DNA from: Halobellus clavatus
GTDB taxonomy: Archaea; Halobacteriota; Halobacteria; Halobacteriales; Haloferacaceae
Reading direction: 5' to 3'
NCBI RefSeq assembly: GCF_900107195.1
Contig: NZ_FNPB01000011.1
Span: 1-64,000, forward strand
Length of the DNA: 64,000 nucleotides
Shown: piece by piece, positions 17,205 to 25,802 of the stretch
Numbering within the stretch: the stretch's first letter is position 1
How the letters are laid out: each line of letters starts with the position of its first letter
Position numbers and translations under genes: made by a program
The notes under the pieces: generated by a model
Told to the model about the DNA's origin: nothing
Seen by the model: only the letters and a program-made list of their open reading frames with translations
Databases searched by the model: none

Positions 17205-18086
17205 ATGTCTACCCACCAGATCACCCCGGCGGACGAGCACCTCCCACCGCTCGAACTTCCCCCAGGCGCGCTCGACGCATCGCACCCTGACTATGAGAAC
17301 ACCACGGGTAATGACCCACCGGAGATCGAACCGATCGAGCACCGCATCCGTCTCGACATCATCGAGGCTGGCGGGCTCTTATCTCACGAGACCCACCCTC
17401 CCACCCCGCTCGCCCGGCAGTACATCCAGAAAACGCTCGTCGATACTTACGAAAGCGAACGCCGGTTCTTTCCCTCCTACGACCGCCTCGATAACTTCCT
17501 GGGCGAGGCTCCTGCCTTCCTCACAGGTGAGCTCGAACCACATTACCGCGAGCTCGAGCAGATTCGCGCCGATCGCCGAAAGTGGTACACGGAGCTCATC
17601 CCGAAAAATCTCGACACTATTCAAGGAACAGCCGACTCCCTCCTCCCCCTCCACGCAAACACTTTCCACGGAGTCGTCATCGTCGACGCGAACACCGATC
17701 CCATCGAGTATGCCGACGAACACGACCTCGATGTAGACGACATCATTCGGGAAGCCCAGCTCGATAACCACATCCTGCCCGCCGAATACGGGGTCACTCT
17801 CCCGGCGCCACTTCTCGTCGGGGAATTCGCCAGCGGGTCCACTTACGCATTCCTTCCCTGGTCAGACGCTGTCGTCTGTGGCTGTCCCTACAAGCAGACG
17901 AACAAGTGGGCGGTGATGTGCAAGCACGAGCTCGCGGCTGCGTCCCGTCTCGCCAACGCTTACGAAGGAGACGTCGATGCCAAGTACGTTCTCCCGATCG
18001 ACGTCGGTGTTGACATCCCGCAGCGCGCCCGCCGGTTCGTCAGCCCGACCGTCGCAGCCACTCACACGCCCCGGAAGCAACGGTGA
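17205..18086 (+). CDS. SWIM zinc-finger protein
   Basis: A 293-residue protein with a SWIM signature CGCPYKQTNKWAVMCKH (CxCx(n)CxH) at about residues 226-242. SWIM domains bind zinc and mediate DNA or protein contacts, often beside recombinases or helicases. The N-terminus is Pro-rich and the middle helical. The ATG follows GGAGGTGGAGG, a strong ribosome binding site within a possible leader hairpin. It heads an operon of at least three genes controlled from repeat copy 1. Confidence 0.8.
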   Translation: MSTHQITPADEHLPPLELPPGALDASHPDYENTTGNDPPEIEPIEHRIRLDIIEAGGLLSHETHPPTPLARQYIQKTLVDTYESERRFFPSYDRLDNFLGEAPAFLTGELEPHYRELEQIRADRRKWYTELIPKNLDTIQGTADSLLPLHANTFHGVVIVDANTDPIEYADEHDLDVDDIIREAQLDNHILPAEYGVTLPAPLLVGEFASGSTYAFLPWSDAVVCGCPYKQTNKWAVMCKHELAAASRLANAYEGDVDAKYVLPIDVGVDIPQRARRFVSPTVAATHTPRKQR

Positions 18087-18091
18087 TCACG

Positions 18092-18445
18092 ATGACGCCT
18101 TCCATCACAGACCCGGGGAGCCACCCCCAGCTGCAGTGGCTCATTCGCGGGTCGCCCGCGATTACGCTCACTGAAGCTCTCCACAACGCCATCCCTGTCG
18201 AGGTCCTCGACAACACCATTGTCGACGCTGACGCCTACTATCACGTCGCGACAGACACCATCATCGTCGTCCAATTCGATACGGTCCAAACCGTCCTCGA
18301 ACGGGACGGTGCTCCTCTCCGCTGCCCACACGACAACGACCCGGCTTCTTGTCCGTCGTGTGCTACTCAAGGAGACACGACCGATTGCGATTCACTCGAT
18401 AGCACCGACCACCATCCACACGATCCGTCACCAGCCTGTTCGTGA
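18092..18445 (+). CDS. Hypothetical protein with a C-terminal CxxC cluster
   Basis: A 117-residue protein. ATG 18092 is chosen because GGTGATC, complementary to the 16S rRNA tail, lies just upstream; the GTG at 18083 overlaps that signal and the previous stop. The N-terminal two thirds form an α/β domain (VEVLDNTIVDADAYYHVATDTIIVVQF). Residues after about 77 carry CPHD and CPSC, possibly one zinc site. Confidence 0.65.
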   Translation: MTPSITDPGSHPQLQWLIRGSPAITLTEALHNAIPVEVLDNTIVDADAYYHVATDTIIVVQFDTVQTVLERDGAPLRCPHDNDPASCPSCATQGDTTDCDSLDSTDHHPHDPSPACS

Positions 18446-18512
18446 GTGCCGATGTCCTGCGGACTTCACACGTTCGACGAGAGCCTACCCAAGCACTCCA
18501 CTCCTCCTGACT

Positions 18513-19184
18513 ATGCAGATCGACACAGCCACCCTCACACAGATCCAGGAGTATCGCGTCACCGCCGACCCAATCATTGCAAGCGACCACGCCACCGGCA
18601 CCGCCAACCTCAAGAACGGTATCCACGAGGAACGCCGCACACTCGTCGAGGATACATCAGTCGGTGAACGTGTGCCCGTCGCGACGTGGGGTGAGCTCAC
18701 AGCGCTCTGTTCGACAGCCTCCCTAACGCACGCCGCGTTCACGAACGCGAGGTTCGTCCGCCTCTATCAATACGCCCTCCGAGAATACCTCGACAGGATA
18801 GCTAGCGACGACCAGAACGCGAACGCGATACTTCCCTCGAACTTCCCGGTCTTGCCGGCGGACGATGAGACGCACGAGTACGCCCGTGAACTCCGCGAGG
18901 CGCTCAAGCGCGACCGCGACCGCTGGTTCACCGAGCACGTCGACGAACTCGACATCGAAACCGACGGCGTCCCGACGGCATTCTGGCTCCACGATTCCAC
19001 GACGACAGCAGCAGAACTTCTCGCCGAGTGGTACGCGGTCGGTGAAGTCTCCGACCAGCTTCTCCAGAGTCTCCCCAGTCTCCCCGGACAGACTCCCGGA
19101 GAGAACCCTGAGACAGCCGAGAGTGCAGCCACCCAGACAACCGACGAGAGTGACCCGGCACAGGCCGGTCTCGATATGTTCTGA
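18513..19184 (+). CDS. Hypothetical helical protein
   Basis: A 223-residue protein starting at ATG 18513; upstream in-frame sequence overlaps the preceding gene and has poor codon use. The middle is largely helical (FVRLYQYALREYLDRIA, YARELREALKRDRDRWFTEHVDEL). The C-terminus is a Thr/Glu-rich acidic tail. It is the likely third gene of the SWIM operon. The function is not recognised. Confidence 0.65.
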   Translation: MQIDTATLTQIQEYRVTADPIIASDHATGTANLKNGIHEERRTLVEDTSVGERVPVATWGELTALCSTASLTHAAFTNARFVRLYQYALREYLDRIASDDQNANAILPSNFPVLPADDETHEYARELREALKRDRDRWFTEHVDELDIETDGVPTAFWLHDSTTTAAELLAEWYAVGEVSDQLLQSLPSLPGQTPGENPETAESAATQTTDESDPAQAGLDMF

Positions 19185-19268
19185 CTGACTTTGTGAAATC
19201 GCCAAAGTCTGACAATCTTTCCACCGCCATCGATACATACAGAAAGTACACTTACTGCTCAATTCAGA

Positions 19269-19673
19269 TTATGATCGGACGGCCACGAGGCCCGCGAGAA
19301 CAAGTAATGCACCAGTGGCGATTGCGAACAGCGGCGTGCTGAGACTGGAGGGCGAATCAATGGTGAGCAAGAGCGCAGTGCCCGAACAGCTTAACGCGAT
19401 GAGTGCACTGAGGATCTCGATATGGCGTGGCTTAGCAGTCCCGGTGCGGACACTGCTATACAGGGCGTGTCCAAGCACAGCGACTGGAAAGACGCCTGCG
19501 ACCACGAGCGCGAAATGGATTGCAATCACGCCTGCCGTGTCGAGTACCGGAATGCTGTTACTGACAAGCGTCCCGAGAGCGTACAATCCGAGTAAGCCAA
19601 CCAAGAGGACTGCGAGTAAGCGTTCGACACGATTGGCCGACAGACGCGGGGAGTGAGACACTATCTTACCCAT
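19269..19673 (-). CDS. Four-helix membrane protein
   Basis: A 134-residue protein with four predicted membrane helices and a short Arg-containing N-terminus (LSANRVERLLAVLLVGLLGLY). It resembles small haloarchaeal membrane proteins with no known role. It converges with the plus-strand operon to its left. Confidence 0.65.
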   Translation of the reverse strand: MGKIVSHSPRLSANRVERLLAVLLVGLLGLYALGTLVSNSIPVLDTAGVIAIHFALVVAGVFPVAVLGHALYSSVRTGTAKPRHIEILSALIALSCSGTALLLTIDSPSSLSTPLFAIATGALLVLAGLVAVRS

Positions 19674-19775
19674 GCAAGAAAACCTCGTTCAGAAAGTCTT
19701 AAAGTCTCCGACAAGAAGCCCGGGGAGGCAACACTAACTGATTAGTTCGCACAGCGGAGTCTACAATATGGTTAC

Positions 19776-20183
19776 TCATTCGAGCAGACGTTCACGGTCG
19801 GCCGTGGTGCGTTCCATGTCTTCGGTTTCGAGGAGCTGGTCAAGGCGTCGCTGAAATGCTTCGTCGCTGAGCTCGCCCTCCGCGTATCGTCGTCGGAGTG
19901 TTTCAATTGCAGTCTCGCTTGCCTGGTTTGGTTCCCGTTCGTTTTGTGGCCCTGCCGTGGGTGCTGCGTTCGCCTGTCGAACGACGCCACGTGTTAACTG
20001 CCCGGCGACAACGAGGGTGACGACACTAACGAGGAGAAACAGGAGTCCTGTTGCGGCGTTACCAGTCAGTCCGATGAGTCCCAATACCAATGCTGGAACG
20101 CCAATCAGCGAGGCGATGATTGCGACAGCGGTTCGACCGGCAGGACTCTCCGGGGCATACTGGTGGACCAATTCATACATCAT
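19776..20183 (-). CDS. SHOCT-domain membrane protein
   Basis: A 135-residue protein with two membrane helices (about residues 18-65) and a C-terminal SHOCT motif (ETLRRRYAEGELSDEAFQRRLDQLLE), a short oligomerisation domain common at the ends of haloarchaeal membrane proteins. The biological role is unknown. It lies about 100 bp upstream of the other membrane-protein gene on the same strand. Confidence 0.85.
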   Translation of the reverse strand: MMYELVHQYAPESPAGRTAVAIIASLIGVPALVLGLIGLTGNAATGLLFLLVSVVTLVVAGQLTRGVVRQANAAPTAGPQNEREPNQASETAIETLRRRYAEGELSDEAFQRRLDQLLETEDMERTTADRERLLE

Positions 20184-20235
20184 CTACATCGTAGCAATCC
20201 CACTACAAAAGCGCCCGGAAGCCGGACAATCCACT

Positions 20236-20272
20236 GCACCACTTTGAAGAGTTAAGCACTCTAGAGTGGTGC
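20236..20272. repeat. Inverted repeat GCACCACT-N21-AGTGGTGC
   Basis: Arms at 20236-20243 and 20265-20272 are separated by 21 bp, upstream of the SHOCT gene. The geometry matches the GTTACCCCAC elements, but the arm sequence differs. Confidence 0.4.
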
Positions 20273-20420
20273 GGGTCGGCTAGAAGCTCGCACAGGCTGA
20301 GAGCAGTTGGGTAGTCACTTTCCTTGGAGGCCATTACACCACAATCGGTCAATACAGAGGATCTATCTGATGTTTCAATTATGTAAAAATACTTGTGAGT
20401 AAATCACTATACAGCAGACA

Positions 20421-20588
20421 ATGGTACAAGATCGAGTCATTCTCCGGCTGAATCTCGTTATCTGGCTTCTATTCGTTATGATAGCAATGGACCTATGGCC
20501 AGTTCTCCGGATGACGAGAGGTATCATTGTTATCATAGCCGTGACGCTGGCCGCGGTTCTCTATTGGTTACTTTACAAATTAGAGTAG
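20421..20588 (+). CDS. Small two-helix membrane protein (55 aa)
   Basis: ATG 20421 to TAG 20588 encodes 55 residues with two hydrophobic stretches (LNLVIWLLFVMIAMDLW and GIIVIIAVTLAAVLYWLLY) joined by a short Arg-containing loop. A TATA-like TAAAAATAC lies about 30 bp upstream, consistent with a leaderless message. It resembles the small membrane proteins often seen in haloarchaea and has no assigned function. Confidence 0.6.
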   Translation: MVQDRVILRLNLVIWLLFVMIAMDLWPVLRMTRGIIVIIAVTLAAVLYWLLYKLE

Positions 20589-20902
20589 GATTCCACGATT
20601 GCTCAAGTCGCAGGGACTATGTAACGGCTGTTTCACCGTGAATAGTATCTAATTAATAGTATTTCAACAGAGGCTTCTAACCCGTCTCCGTTCGAGGATG
20701 CCCATAGCAGTCACGGTGTACCGTGAGCGACCCCGCCGGGCCAGTAATCGTCGCCAACGCCAAGCGGATGTCCCGTACATCACCGTCGACGGCCTCTAAA
20801 CGGTCATTCTCACCGGCCTCCTCTAAGAGACAGCCGTTGAAGCCAGCTCTCGGAACGCAGTCGGGCGATTTTTTTCCTCCAACTGAAATCGAGAGTGGTT
20901 TC
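20589..20902. other. Gap with possible decayed coding sequence
   Basis: No intact gene is seen. The GC-rich stretch from about 20690 to 20860 looks like old coding DNA. A run of seven T bases lies at about 20869-20876, upstream of the 41-residue coding frame that follows. Confidence 0.4.
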
Positions 20903-21028
20903 ATGCCTGCACAGTCACCCACGACGACCGAGAGGGCGTACTCTGCGTTCGTGCGTCGGTACGGCTTCCCCGGCCCGGAACGTCAAACCATCCCCCAGCC
21001 CCGCTCAACTAGGAGGGCAAGTCGATGA
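20903..21028 (+). CDS. 41-residue peptide, translationally coupled to the next gene
   Basis: The peptide starts MPAQSPTTTERAYSAF and overlaps the next start as ATGA. The next gene's AGGAGG ribosome site lies inside it. Its RRYGFPGPERQTI resembles QRFGFPGPGAHKY of the PP-loop protein at 36668, so it may be a leftover of such a gene that now serves as a leader. Confidence 0.45.
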   Translation: MPAQSPTTTERAYSAFVRRYGFPGPERQTIPQPRSTRRASR

Positions 21029-21876
21029 GTATCTCGCCGGCGCAGCCATCGGTCGAGTCCGCCAACGAGCCCGCCTTCCCTACGGGTGAGCGGAGTCAGC
21101 TCAGTGACCTATCGGACATCTACGAACACGGGGCGCTCGCTCTCATCGGGTGTGGGGCCGCAAAGCGCGACCCAACCAACGATGACGACATCCGTGTGGC
21201 CTCGGTCCGCCCCGACGAGTCCTTCGGCCCCGACTGGAGGGACGAAACCGGGCCCGCGTGGAAGGCTCGCGATCTCTACACCTCGAACTATTTCGGCCTG
21301 AAGAAGCAGTTCGCCAGACGCATCACCGGCGTCGAGGGCGGCCGAGACGGCGCCAGCCCATGGGCGATTCTCTCCGCCAAACACCACGTCCTCATGCCCT
21401 GGGAGGACGTCAAGTACTACAACAAGTCGATCGACGAACTAGGTGGCGACGAAACGAATCCCGACCACCGCGACGACAACCCCTACGGCCTCCGGCGGCC
21501 GGACGGCCGCGAAATCGTCACCGAACTCGACCAGTGGACGCGGCTCGTCGCCTTCGGCCTGGTGAAGTGGATTGCGCCCTTCCGCGCTGTCCGCGACACT
21601 CCGGAAACGACGAACGCGCAGACGCTCTTCATCCTCGCCGGCCAAGACTACATCAACCCACTCCGCGACCACGGCGTCTTCAAGTACGGGATCTCGAGGA
21701 TGACCGGCAATCCCAACCAGCTCACCGAATTCCCCCTCGAACCCCGCTTCCTCTTCGAGGAGATCAACAATGACGGCATCGGCGACCAGATGAGCTGGCT
21801 TTCGGACGCCGTCAACCGACTCGACGAGCCCGCAGCGCCCACAGATCAGGTGACCTTCGAAGGGTGGTCGCCATGA
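21025..21876 (+). CDS. DUF6884-like protein (YaaA-like pattern)
   Basis: A 283-residue protein with the family pattern ALIGCGAAKRD near residue 40, KARDLYTSNYFGLKK near 81, WAILSAKHHVLMPWEDVKYYN near 113 and LFILAGQDYINPLRD near 203. DUF6884/YaaA-like proteins occur on phages and plasmids and in some DNA-modification clusters. The Gly-Cys and Ser-Ala-Lys-His positions look like an active site. It is coupled by ATGA to the upstream peptide and overlaps the next gene. The reaction is unknown. Confidence 0.6.
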   Translation: MSISPAQPSVESANEPAFPTGERSQLSDLSDIYEHGALALIGCGAAKRDPTNDDDIRVASVRPDESFGPDWRDETGPAWKARDLYTSNYFGLKKQFARRITGVEGGRDGASPWAILSAKHHVLMPWEDVKYYNKSIDELGGDETNPDHRDDNPYGLRRPDGREIVTELDQWTRLVAFGLVKWIAPFRAVRDTPETTNAQTLFILAGQDYINPLRDHGVFKYGISRMTGNPNQLTEFPLEPRFLFEEINNDGIGDQMSWLSDAVNRLDEPAAPTDQVTFEGWSP

Positions 21877-22406
21877 TGGAGAACGCTATTCTTGCAGCCT
21901 ACACCTCTACCGAGACCGAACCGGAAGACACGGCTTCACCATCGCTCGAAGAACGCCTCCTTGCGGCCGTCTCAACGACGCTCGGCCTCCGCCTCATTCC
22001 TGGAACTGGTGAGCCCTTCTACCTCAAGAACCGAGGAAAGGAACGTTATCTCTTCCGTGACGACCACGCCCACTGGTACATCCTCCAGCCGTCAGCAAAG
22101 GCTTCCGAGGAGGCCTATGTTCGCTGGGTATTCCTCCCGGAGGATAAGCCCACGTACCTCGCTCGCACCGGCCTCGAGCATCACACTGTCGTCGGTTACG
22201 ACTATGTCCGCCGATTCGAGGCTCCTGACCCAGTCGAGACTACAGTCACTGCGAAGGAACTCACGGTTAGATGGGGCGAAACCACCTATGAGTGCGGTGG
22301 GTGCGGCGAAGACTTCGACGAATCACTCGATCACGCACTCCACTGCTGGGAGGAACATCCGTGGATACCGACGCCTGGCCAGATTCGTCTCGAACGGGAG
22401 AGGTAA
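21873..22406 (+). CDS. Hypothetical protein with a C-terminal C2H2-like finger
   Basis: A 177-residue protein. ATG 21873 overlaps the previous stop by 4 bp and is preferred to GTG 21864. The C-terminus has CGGCGEDFDESLDHALHCWEEH, a Cys2-His/Cys-His arrangement that could bind one zinc ion. The N-terminal domain is α/β (FYLKNRGKERYLFRDDHAHWYIL). It lies directly before the cytosine methyltransferase and is likely in its operon. Confidence 0.65.
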   Translation: MMENAILAAYTSTETEPEDTASPSLEERLLAAVSTTLGLRLIPGTGEPFYLKNRGKERYLFRDDHAHWYILQPSAKASEEAYVRWVFLPEDKPTYLARTGLEHHTVVGYDYVRRFEAPDPVETTVTAKELTVRWGETTYECGGCGEDFDESLDHALHCWEEHPWIPTPGQIRLERER

Positions 22407-22409
22407 CCG

Positions 22410-23144
22410 ATGTCAGTCATCTCAGATGGCACTATTGGCGACCAAGCGCTCGAAGATCTCTGGGATCGCCCACTCGCACTCGATCTCTTCGCCGGCGCCG
22501 GGGGCGCCTGCCGAGGCCTCCAGACGTACGGCCATCACGGGCTCGGCTGGGAAGTTATCGGCATCGACGGTGACCCGCGGAAGGCTCGTTACTACCCTGG
22601 CGTCTTCGTCAAGCACGATCTGACCGAGGGACTTCCCTAGTTCGTCGACGACTACGCCGACCAGATCGAAGTTGTCTGGGCCTCTGCCCCCTGCACGTTC
22701 GCGACGGATCTTCAATTCGCACGTTCCGGAGAAAACCTCATCCCGCTCGCCCGCGACCTCTGTCAGGAGATCGATCCGCCGGTGTGGATACTCGAGAACG
22801 TGCCGGGTGCTCGCGATCATCTTGAGAATCCCGTCCAGTTCTGCGGGTCAGCGTTCGGTCTTGGCGTCCGCAAACACCGGCTCTTCGAGACGTCGTTCTT
22901 CGCGCACGGGACGCCGTGTTCGCACCCCGAGAAGTTCGACTACGCAATCGGCGACCGCGAAGCCCCGGTGACCGGCTACCGGCAGGCCCACGGTCTCTCC
23001 CCGCGTGCCCCGTTGCCCGCGAAAGCCCTCCGTGAAGTCATCCCACTCGCCTACATCCACGAACTCCTCGATCAATACACCCACTACGCCCCACACACCT
23101 ACGAAACCACTCACTCGGCCGACCACACTCCAAAATGCCAGTAA
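22410..23144 (+). pseudogene. C5-cytosine DNA methyltransferase interrupted by one amber codon
   Basis: The single frame from ATG 22410 to TAA 23144 encodes 244 codons with one internal TAG at 22638. Motif I (DLFAGAGGACRGL, residues 25-37), GIDGDP (motif II), ASAPCT with the catalytic Pro-Cys (about 91-96), ENVPGA (motif VI) and GVRKHRLFE (motif VIII-like) are all present. The rest is compact, with little room for a target-recognition domain. The TAG separates motifs I-II from the catalytic Cys, so the gene yields a full enzyme only if read through. TAG ends normal genes elsewhere in the window, so mutation or sequencing error is likelier than recoding. Confidence 0.75.
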
Positions 23145-23845
23145 GACCACCGCTTCCCGATAGCGTCTCACCTCCCTCTACTGTGAATGGGTGGGTCTAC
23201 GACGACGAGGCTTCGTGGAACGCTCACGTCTGGACAGCTCCCGATGCCCCTCAATCAGTCGCCATCTTCGACCACTTCGACGAGGTAGCTGTCAAAGCCA
23301 TCGACGACCGCGTACAAGGCCTCCACAACCGCGCTCCGGTCGCGACCGTCGACGCCGTGGAAAACGACCGTTCGGCTAGTGTTGTCCGAGCGATCGACAA
23401 AGCCGTCGATTGGATGGAAGCTATCTCTCCCGGCGCTTGGAAGCACCCTGCTGTCAACGAGGCTGTATTCGACCCACCACCCGGTTACGAACTCACGCAC
23501 TACTACATCGAGAGCAGAGAGGTGATCGTCTACTACCATCGAGAAGGTACTCACGAAGATCAGCGACCTACGGGGAGCACGACCGCAGACGGTCTCGAAG
23601 TGACTACTGAAACATATCCGTACCTTGTCGTCAAAACGTGGCGAGGCAGCGGGAACGCTACCGTCGCGCTCGCCCCGTGGGACTATGCACACGAAACTGA
23701 GATGGTCGACGTCCGAAATCCACCCGACGGGTGCGGACTCGACATCTCACTGACGATTGCTCGCGACTATGTTGCCGCCGTAATCGGCGATGACACCAAT
23801 CCGCCTGCCGTCGGGCAAGCAAACCTCACAGCGTGGACACAGTAG
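23135..23845 (+). CDS. Hypothetical protein
   Basis: A 236-residue acidic protein overlapping the methyltransferase gene by 10 bp. Segments such as HVWTAPDAPQSVAIFDHFDEVAVKAID and SREVIVYYHREGTHEDQ suggest an α/β fold. There are no membrane segments and no known motif. It appears to be the last gene of the operon starting at 20903. Confidence 0.65.
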   Translation: MPVRPPLPDSVSPPSTVNGWVYDDEASWNAHVWTAPDAPQSVAIFDHFDEVAVKAIDDRVQGLHNRAPVATVDAVENDRSASVVRAIDKAVDWMEAISPGAWKHPAVNEAVFDPPPGYELTHYYIESREVIVYYHREGTHEDQRPTGSTTADGLEVTTETYPYLVVKTWRGSGNATVALAPWDYAHETEMVDVRNPPDGCGLDISLTIARDYVAAVIGDDTNPPAVGQANLTAWTQ

Positions 23846-23894
23846 TTTACCATCCATACACTGTACATCACACCCTTCACCGAGAATTTCTCAC

Positions 23895-23913
23895 CCTCCA
23901 CGAAGAGTGGAGG
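23895..23913 (+). promoter_or_regulatory. Leader hairpin containing the ribosome binding site
   Basis: CCTCCAC (23895-23901) pairs perfectly with GTGGAGG (23907-23913) around a 5-nt loop. The GGAGG sits 12 nt before ATG 23926. If transcribed, the hairpin would mask the Shine-Dalgarno sequence. Confidence 0.5.
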
Positions 23914-23925
23914 TTCTATCGATAG

Positions 23926-24525
23926 ATGCATCAGCTTATCCGCGTACTTGTTCCCGGTACCACTCAAGACGATGCCCTCGCCCGCGCTCACAGTGCCCTC
24001 GACAAACTCGTCGGTGTCGGCATCGATACTGCCAGTGTCTACGACTACTACGGGACGTTCGAACAGGCGGACTCGCGTTACAAGCCGTACGTCGCGAACG
24101 TCATCAGTGACGGCAGCTCTGAGACTGTCGACGAGACAACGGTCGCTCCAACGTTCCCACTCGACAGCGAAGAGGGACAAGCACTCCTCGATGATGCGCT
24201 CGAGGAACAAACGGAGGAGTTCGGAGATACATTGTCAAAATTTCAATCGAAAGTCGACGATCTCTCCGTTGAGGACGTGATGAACAACGTCGACGGAGTA
24301 CGATTCCACCTGGGACAGCTCGCCGAATGTCGAGGACCGTCAGTGTACATCTATAACGAATACGGAGGCGGTCTCGTATCACCGAAGGCCGTCGACAAAT
24401 ACGTCGATCGCCTACACAACGCCTCGTCCGGTACTTCCGGCGGCGACGGTGACGCCGCAGCGGCCACAAAAGGAGATGAGCAGATGTCCCGGGGATGGCT
24501 CGTCCCCGCCGACGTCCATTTCTAG
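23926..24525 (+). CDS. Hypothetical protein
   Basis: A 199-residue protein with an N-terminal α/β domain (QLIRVLVPGTTQDDALARAHSALDKL) and a Ser/Gly/Asp-rich tail. It is preceded by a hairpin that covers its ribosome binding site. The family is not recognised. Confidence 0.65.
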   Translation: MHQLIRVLVPGTTQDDALARAHSALDKLVGVGIDTASVYDYYGTFEQADSRYKPYVANVISDGSSETVDETTVAPTFPLDSEEGQALLDDALEEQTEEFGDTLSKFQSKVDDLSVEDVMNNVDGVRFHLGQLAECRGPSVYIYNEYGGGLVSPKAVDKYVDRLHNASSGTSGGDGDAAAATKGDEQMSRGWLVPADVHF

Positions 24526-24531
24526 CGCGTT

Positions 24532-24837
24532 ATGCCGAGTGAGCCACAGCTCTTCGAGACGCTTAACGACCCGAATCGGATAGCCTTCCGGGTAGAGCTC
24601 CCTGACGGGAAATCAACAGCGTTCGCGACGACTGGACGGACCGACGTTGCAGTCGGCGAGCAGTACTGGAATTCCTACGACGGCGAACTATACCGCGTCA
24701 CGATCATCGACGACAAGACGGTCGAAGCAGTCCGCGAATTCGGCTGTGGAGATATCCCCCGATCAGTCTCCTTCGACTGTGAGTGGTTTACTCCAGACGG
24801 TGACTCCCTCCACCACATCGCTCCGGAGACCGAGTAA
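24532..24837 (+). CDS. Hypothetical small β-rich protein
   Basis: A 101-residue protein, 6 bp after the previous gene. Alternating hydrophobic segments (IAFRVELPDGKSTAFATTG, LYRVTIIDDKTVEAVREF) suggest a β-sandwich or barrel. It has no known motif. Confidence 0.6.
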   Translation: MPSEPQLFETLNDPNRIAFRVELPDGKSTAFATTGRTDVAVGEQYWNSYDGELYRVTIIDDKTVEAVREFGCGDIPRSVSFDCEWFTPDGDSLHHIAPETE

Positions 24838-24864
24838 CCGCCATCACTCTATCGGCTCACCAGT

Positions 24865-25791
24865 ATGTCAGCACTTGCTTTCCCCGTTCGCGACGGTTCG
24901 GAACCAGCACCTCTTGACCATTCCTCGCTGGCCAGCAACAAACCAACCGAACTCGCATCGACGATCCGCGCCGGCGACCACATCTTCGAGCGAACCGTCA
25001 CCGACTCTCGAAATCAGTTCCCCATTCCCGAGGTGAAGGCTGTTTACCGACGTCGCATAATTACTAACGTTGAGCTCACTCAGGAAGGACGTTCATTGGC
25101 CGTCCACTTCCAGGAACGGCTCCCTGCCGATGAGTCGATGGTCGCAGTGCTTCATTCGAGTGATCCCGAGTGGCGTACATACCCGCCAGCGGGAATGCCG
25201 GATTTCCCACGGCTGGACGTCGAACCTGATGAAAAACCGGATTGGAGGGTCTCCCATTGGGAACCCGAGCGTGTCACACCACCGCCCCTCCAAGACATCA
25301 CCGACCTCACAGTCCACCGCGTTAGCGGACGAGGGAGTCGACGACTCATCAATCACCTTCTTATCGGTGGTCCGGACGGCCGCATCGACCACCGCCTCGG
25401 CGGTGTCGCGAAATGGAAGGCCGGATTCATCGCTACCCAGGATGGGCATCCGTACTCAGTGGCGGTGCTCGCGCAGCCGTACACATACTGTTACGACGGG
25501 GCTCGTGAAGAGCTGTACGTTACACGGCTTGCGAATCACCCGAATCGCCCACCGAATACGTCGAGTTGGATGCTTGCGCGTCTTCGAGACTGGGTACGTG
25601 AGCATACCGAGCGAGAGCGGCTCGTCGCGATCGCCGGCGTCGACGACAACACTGGAGTCTGCTACCGAGCCGCTGGGTTCGAACTCGATCGGATCAAACC
25701 CGTCTCGAGTACTGATTGGGAGAACCGTGAAGGACGTACTGTGCCCCGTCGCGACGAGTGGACGAAACGAAGGTACGTCTCATCAGTATAA
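24865..25791 (+). CDS. GNAT-like protein with Mom-type features
   Basis: A 308-residue protein. The C-terminal half looks like a GNAT fold: HPYSVAVLAQPYTYCYDG, ELYVTRLANHPNRPPNTSSWMLARLRDW (β-strand, acyl-CoA loop, helix) and a late CYRAAGFELD. This layout recalls the phage Mom/XF1762 type of GNAT proteins that modify DNA bases. The N-terminal 130 residues are of unknown type. It ends 11 bp before the convergent orc1 gene. The fold call is moderate and the substrate is inference. Confidence 0.5.
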   Translation: MSALAFPVRDGSEPAPLDHSSLASNKPTELASTIRAGDHIFERTVTDSRNQFPIPEVKAVYRRRIITNVELTQEGRSLAVHFQERLPADESMVAVLHSSDPEWRTYPPAGMPDFPRLDVEPDEKPDWRVSHWEPERVTPPPLQDITDLTVHRVSGRGSRRLINHLLIGGPDGRIDHRLGGVAKWKAGFIATQDGHPYSVAVLAQPYTYCYDGAREELYVTRLANHPNRPPNTSSWMLARLRDWVREHTERERLVAIAGVDDNTGVCYRAAGFELDRIKPVSSTDWENREGRTVPRRDEWTKRRYVSSV

Positions 25792-25802
25792 CATCTGATT
25801 AG

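Noticed and set aside
11235-22640. Pyrrolysine or other recoding at the two in-frame TAG codons
   Set aside because: TAG is used as a normal stop by other genes in the window, and no suppressor tRNA or pyl gene was seen. Mutation or sequencing error is simpler.
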